7,685 nucleotides of DNA from positions 66,025 through 73,709 of the forward strand of contig DBZY01000034.1 in the NCBI GenBank assembly GCA_002311835.1, read 5' to 3'. This document shows positions 4,707-7,685 of this stretch, piece by piece. Each line of letters begins with the position of its first letter. The stretch's first letter is position 1. The translations under genes and the position numbers were made by a program. The notes beneath the pieces are model-generated. The model was not told the DNA's origin and did not search any database. It was given only the letters and a program-made list of their open reading frames with translations. Source of the stretch: Proteobacteria bacterium UBA1148. GTDB taxonomy: Bacteria; Pseudomonadota; Gammaproteobacteria; Steroidobacterales; Rariloculaceae.

Positions 4707-5897
4707 TCACTCTATAATTTTTGCGACTACACCGGCGCCTACGGTTCGGCCCCCTTCTCGTATCGCAAACCTTAACCCCTCCTCCATCGCTATCGGAGAG
4801 ATCAAATCTACCTTCATCTGAATGTTATCCCCAGGCATCACCATTTCCGTCGCCTCAGGTAACTCCACCGCACCCGTCACATCGGTCGTGCGGAAATAAA
4901 ACTGCGGCCGATATCCCTTGAAAAACGGAGTGTGCCGTCCACCCTCTTCCTTCGTCAGGATGTAAACCTCCGCCTCAAATTTCGCATGGGGGGTGATTGA
5001 ACCCGGCTTCGCCAACACTTGTCCTCGCTCTACCTCTTCTCTCTTCGTACCCCTTAACAAGACACCAACGTTATCTCCCGCCCGACCTTCATCAAGCAGT
5101 TTCCTAAACATCTCAACACCCGTACAGGTAGTCTTGGTCGTTTCCTTGATTCCAACAATCTCCACTTCTTCCCCTACCTTCACAATGCCTCTTTCGATCC
5201 GACCAGTCACCACTGTACCGCGCCCAGAAATCGAGAAGACATCCTCTACCGGCATCAAATAATCACCATCCACAAGACGCTCGGGCACTGGAATGTACTC
5301 ATCCAGTGCTCCCACCAGCTTCTCAACACTAGGCGTACCTATCTCGGAGCTATCACCCTCCAACGCCTTTAGCGCGCTCCCCGTAATGATCGGAGTATCG
5401 TCCCCAGGAAATTCATAAGTCGACAACAAGTCCCGAACCTCTAACTCCACCAGTTCTAACAACTCTTCATCGTCCACCATGTCGGCTTTGTTTAAATACA
5501 CCACCATGAACGGCACACCAACCTGGCGCGCTAGCAGTATATGTTCGCGCGTCTGTGGCATTGGCCCATCTGCCGCTGACACCACTAAAATGGCCCCATC
5601 CATTTGCGCCGCACCCGTAATCATGTTCTTCACATAATCCGCATGCCCAGGACAATCCACATGCGCGTAGTGACGCGCATCACTCTCATACTCCACGTGC
5701 GCCGTGGCAATAGTGATGCCTCTCTCACGCTCCTCCGGAGCATTATCAATCTCATCAAACGCTACCGTGTCACCACCGTGCTTGGCAGACATCACTTTCG
5801 TTAACGCCGCCGTCAACGTCGTCTTACCATGATCCACATGACCTATCGTTCCCACATTCATGTGTGGCTTCGTTCGTTCAAATTTTGCCTTGGACAC
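4707..5897 (-). CDS. tuf: Elongation factor Tu
   Basis: EF-Tu is the GTPase that carries aminoacyl-tRNA to the ribosomal A site. The 396-residue product (E. coli 394) is complete. The G domain has the P-loop GHVDHGKT (19-26), switch I RERGITI (57-63), DCPGH (81-85), NKAD (136-139) and SAL (174-176). Domain II (about 208-300) includes the GRGTVVTGR core (225-233). Domain III runs to the end, with GGRHTPF at 319-325 and VVAKIIE as the C-terminus. H85 is the GTPase histidine (H84 in E. coli mature numbering), and Q125, a kirromycin-sensitivity position, is the usual Gln. The start is a GTG at 5897 with AGAGGT upstream, giving MSKAKFERTKPHMNVGTIGH. It lies 50 bp after fusA and 41 bp before rpsJ. 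Codon use includes AGA, AGG, CGA, CGG, ATA and CTA, unlike the strict bias seen in fast-growing enterics. Confidence 0.99.
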   Translation of the reverse strand: MSKAKFERTKPHMNVGTIGHVDHGKTTLTAALTKVMSAKHGGDTVAFDEIDNAPEERERGITIATAHVEYESDARHYAHVDCPGHADYVKNMITGAAQMDGAILVVSAADGPMPQTREHILLARQVGVPFMVVYLNKADMVDDEELLELVELEVRDLLSTYEFPGDDTPIITGSALKALEGDSSEIGTPSVEKLVGALDEYIPVPERLVDGDYLMPVEDVFSISGRGTVVTGRIERGIVKVGEEVEIVGIKETTKTTCTGVEMFRKLLDEGRAGDNVGVLLRGTKREEVERGQVLAKPGSITPHAKFEAEVYILTKEEGGRHTPFFKGYRPQFYFRTTDVTGAVELPEATEMVMPGDNIQMKVDLISPIAMEEGLRFAIREGGRTVGAGVVAKIIE

Positions 5898-5905
5898 GAT
5901 CAGCT

Positions 5906-5911
5906 ACCTCT
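5906..5911 (-). promoter_or_regulatory. Ribosome-binding site that supports the GTG start of tuf
   Basis: AGAGGT lies eight bases before the GTG at 5897. It lies in the 50-bp fusA-tuf spacer, which otherwise holds no clear promoter or terminator. Confidence 0.75.
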
Positions 5912-5947
5912 TGATCTGGATAAGGAAGATGTTCTGTGATTGTAAAC

Positions 5948-7685
5948 TCAAGTCCTGGCCTTAATAATGTCTCTTGCTACGCTAGGGGGCGCATGAGCGT
6001 AACGACTGAATTCCATAGTGTATGTTGCACGCCCTTGGCTCATGGAACGCAGGTCCGTAGCATATCCAAACATCTCAGCCAGTGGCACCTCCGCTCGGAT
6101 GATCTTTCCCATGGGAGAATCATCAACACCCTGGAGTATCCCACGACGACGATTCAGATCACCATTAACATCACCCATGTAGTTTTCCGGGCTTACAACC
6201 TCTACTTTCATTACCGGCTCCAAAAGAACCGGCTTTGCTCTAGCCGCCCCATCTTTAAAGGCCATTGAACCCGCTATTCTAAAGGCGATTTCACTTGAAT
6301 CCACATTGTGGTACGACCCATCGTACAGCGTCACCTTACAATCCACCACAGGATAACCAGCGATAACGCCGTTACCCATCTGATCCTGGACACCCTTATC
6401 GACAGCCGAAATGTACTCTCTGGGGACTGCTCCGCCAACGACCGCATTTTTGAACTCATAACCAGCCCCTGAACTCTGGGGCTCTATGCGCAGGAACACA
6501 TGCCCGTACTGCCCGCGACCTCCCGTCTGGCGAACAAATTTGCCTTCCTGTTCAACTGTCGTGCGAATGGTCTCGCGATACGCTACCTGGGGCTTCCCAA
6601 CGTTCGCTTCAACACTGAATTCTCTTTTGAGTCGATCAACGATGATCTCCAAATGCAGCTCCCCCATCCCGGAGATAATGGTCTGAGCAGATTCCTCGTC
6701 CGTATGCATGCGAAAGGATGGATCCTCCTTAGCCAGCTTAGACAGTGCAACACCCATCTTTTCCTGATCTGCTTTTGTCTTCGGCTCCACGGCGACGGAT
6801 ATCACCGGCTCTGGAAACTCCATGCTCTCTAGGGTAATGATGGCGTTAGGATCAGTCAGACTGTCTCCGGTCGTAACGTCCTTAAGCCCTACTGCCGCAG
6901 CAATATCTCCCGCACGAACTTCCTTTAAGTCCTCACGCTCATTGGAGTGCATCTGCAATAGTCTTCCAATACGTTCGCGTTTACTCTTAACCGGGTTAAA
7001 TACTGTGTCACCTGATCTTAATACCCCAGAGTAAACTCGGAAAAATGTCAGATTCCCTACGAAGGGATCGGTTGCAATTTTAAAAGCTAGCGCCGCAAAT
7101 GGTGCATCGTCCGTCGAGGGACGCTCGGCCTCGGTATTGTCTTCCAAAAGACCCCGAATAGGGGGGCGTTCCATCGGTGACGGCAGATACTCCACAATCG
7201 CATCAAGCAAAGCTTGAACACCTTTATTCTTAAACGCCGAGCCACATAGCACCGGCACTATTTCTCCATCAAGACAGCGCTGTCTGAGACCGCTTTTTAT
7301 CTCTTCAACAGACAGGTCACCGCACTCAAGATATTTTTCGAGTAGCGTCTCATTGCCCTCTGCCGCAGTCTCTACCAGTTTTTCTCGCCATTCTTTCGCC
7401 ATCGGCAGGAGAGTTTCCGGAACCGCCTGTTCAGAGTGACTCATACCCTGGGTCTCATCATCCCATGAGATGGCTTTCATTTTTATAAGGTCAACTACGC
7501 CAGAAAAGTGCTCTTCAGCACCAATTGGAATCTGTAGCGGTATGGGATTACCCTTAAGACGATCGTCAATTTGACTAACAACGCGGAAAAAATCAGCGCC
7601 CGCTCTGTCCATTTTATTGATAAACGCCAACCTCGGAACACCATACTTGTTAGCCTGACGCCAAACAGTCTCTGATTGCGGCTCG
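5948..7685 (-). CDS. fusA: Elongation factor G, 5' end cut off by the window edge
   Basis: EF-G is the GTPase that drives tRNA-mRNA translocation and, with ribosome recycling factor, splits terminated ribosomes. The frame is open to the window edge (first whole codon 7684-7682, reading EPQSETVWRQANKYG), so a start inside the window would be wrong. About 578 residues are visible and roughly the first 124, holding the P-loop, switch I and DTPGH, are missing. In fragment numbering, NKMD (guanine specificity) is at 23-26 and SAFKNKG at 149-155. Domain II spans about 195-288, III about 293-368, IV about 368-486 and V about 488-566. Domain IV keeps the GGRGQYGHV motif (388-396) and H459 of GSYHNVDSSE, matching E. 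coli H583 at the tip that enters the decoding site. It ends in TGA 50 bp before tuf. rpsG and rpsL are expected upstream. Confidence 0.98.
   Translation of the reverse strand, partial: EPQSETVWRQANKYGVPRLAFINKMDRAGADFFRVVSQIDDRLKGNPIPLQIPIGAEEHFSGVVDLIKMKAISWDDETQGMSHSEQAVPETLLPMAKEWREKLVETAAEGNETLLEKYLECGDLSVEEIKSGLRQRCLDGEIVPVLCGSAFKNKGVQALLDAIVEYLPSPMERPPIRGLLEDNTEAERPSTDDAPFAALAFKIATDPFVGNLTFFRVYSGVLRSGDTVFNPVKSKRERIGRLLQMHSNEREDLKEVRAGDIAAAVGLKDVTTGDSLTDPNAIITLESMEFPEPVISVAVEPKTKADQEKMGVALSKLAKEDPSFRMHTDEESAQTIISGMGELHLEIIVDRLKREFSVEANVGKPQVAYRETIRTTVEQEGKFVRQTGGRGQYGHVFLRIEPQSSGAGYEFKNAVVGGAVPREYISAVDKGVQDQMGNGVIAGYPVVDCKVTLYDGSYHNVDSSEIAFRIAGSMAFKDGAARAKPVLLEPVMKVEVVSPENYMGDVNGDLNRRRGILQGVDDSPMGKIIRAEVPLAEMFGYATDLRSMSQGRATYTMEFSRYAHAPPSVARDIIKART

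Noticed and set aside
4713..4718. A TATAAT on the plus strand at the end of tuf.
   Set aside because: No -35 lies at the right distance, it is within coding sequence, and no plus-strand gene follows.
5898..5947. A promoter in the fusA-tuf spacer (TTTACA followed 18 bp later by TATCCA).
   Set aside because: The -10 matches at only three of six positions. tuf promoters are known inside fusA in E. coli, but nothing here is strong enough to call.
5948..7630. Taking the TTG at 7630 as the start of EF-G.
   Set aside because: The frame stays open to the window edge and the 18 residues before it match the conserved EF-G sequence, so the true start lies outside the window.

Overview
The window is one strand of housekeeping genes. 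Eleven genes of the translation machinery all lie on the minus strand, so transcription runs from high to low coordinates: fusA (5' end missing), tuf, rpsJ, then rplC, rplD, rplW, rplB, rpsS, rplV, rpsC and rplP (3' end missing). This is the conserved junction of the str operon (rpsL-rpsG-fusA-tuf, first two out of view) with the S10 operon. The proteins resemble gammaproteobacterial ones: compared from memory with E. coli, L4 and L22 line up without gaps, and EF-Tu, L2, L3, S19 and S10 differ by small end extensions or single-residue changes. Base composition is balanced. Highly expressed genes such as tuf use codons that fast-growing enterics avoid there (AGA, AGG, CGA, CGG, GGA, ATA, CTA), which suggests a slow-growing, perhaps uncultured, gammaproteobacterium. 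The genus cannot be named from this window.

Layout. 7685-5948: EF-G, lacking about the first 124 residues. 5897-4707: EF-Tu with a GTG start. 4665-4351: S10, 41 bp after tuf. 4350-4051: a 300-bp stretch without a recognisable gene. 4050-1 holds eight tightly packed ribosomal protein genes, with gaps from 23 bp down to overlaps of 4 and 11 bp.

The one part that is not routine is 4350-4051. In E. coli, from memory, rpsJ is the first gene of the S10 operon, is preceded by the L4-responsive leader, and is followed by rplC after a short spacer. Here rpsJ closely follows tuf, and the long non-coding gap lies between rpsJ and rplC. Its upstream end carries a good sigma70-type promoter on the minus strand (TTGAAT, 18-bp spacer, TATAAT). 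The roughly 240-nt leader after it can fold into at least four consecutive hairpins, three of them with G-U pairs that only the minus-strand transcript can form. The simplest reading is that rpsJ belongs to the str transcript, and that rplC heads a separately started S10 operon whose leader may carry autoregulation by a ribosomal protein.

Together the products supply the elongation factors (EF-Tu brings aminoacyl-tRNA, EF-G translocates), parts of the 30S head (S3, S10, S19) and parts of the 50S core, peptidyl transferase surroundings and exit tunnel (L2, L3, L4, L16, L22, L23). No mobile element, CRISPR array, tRNA, rRNA or pseudogene was seen.
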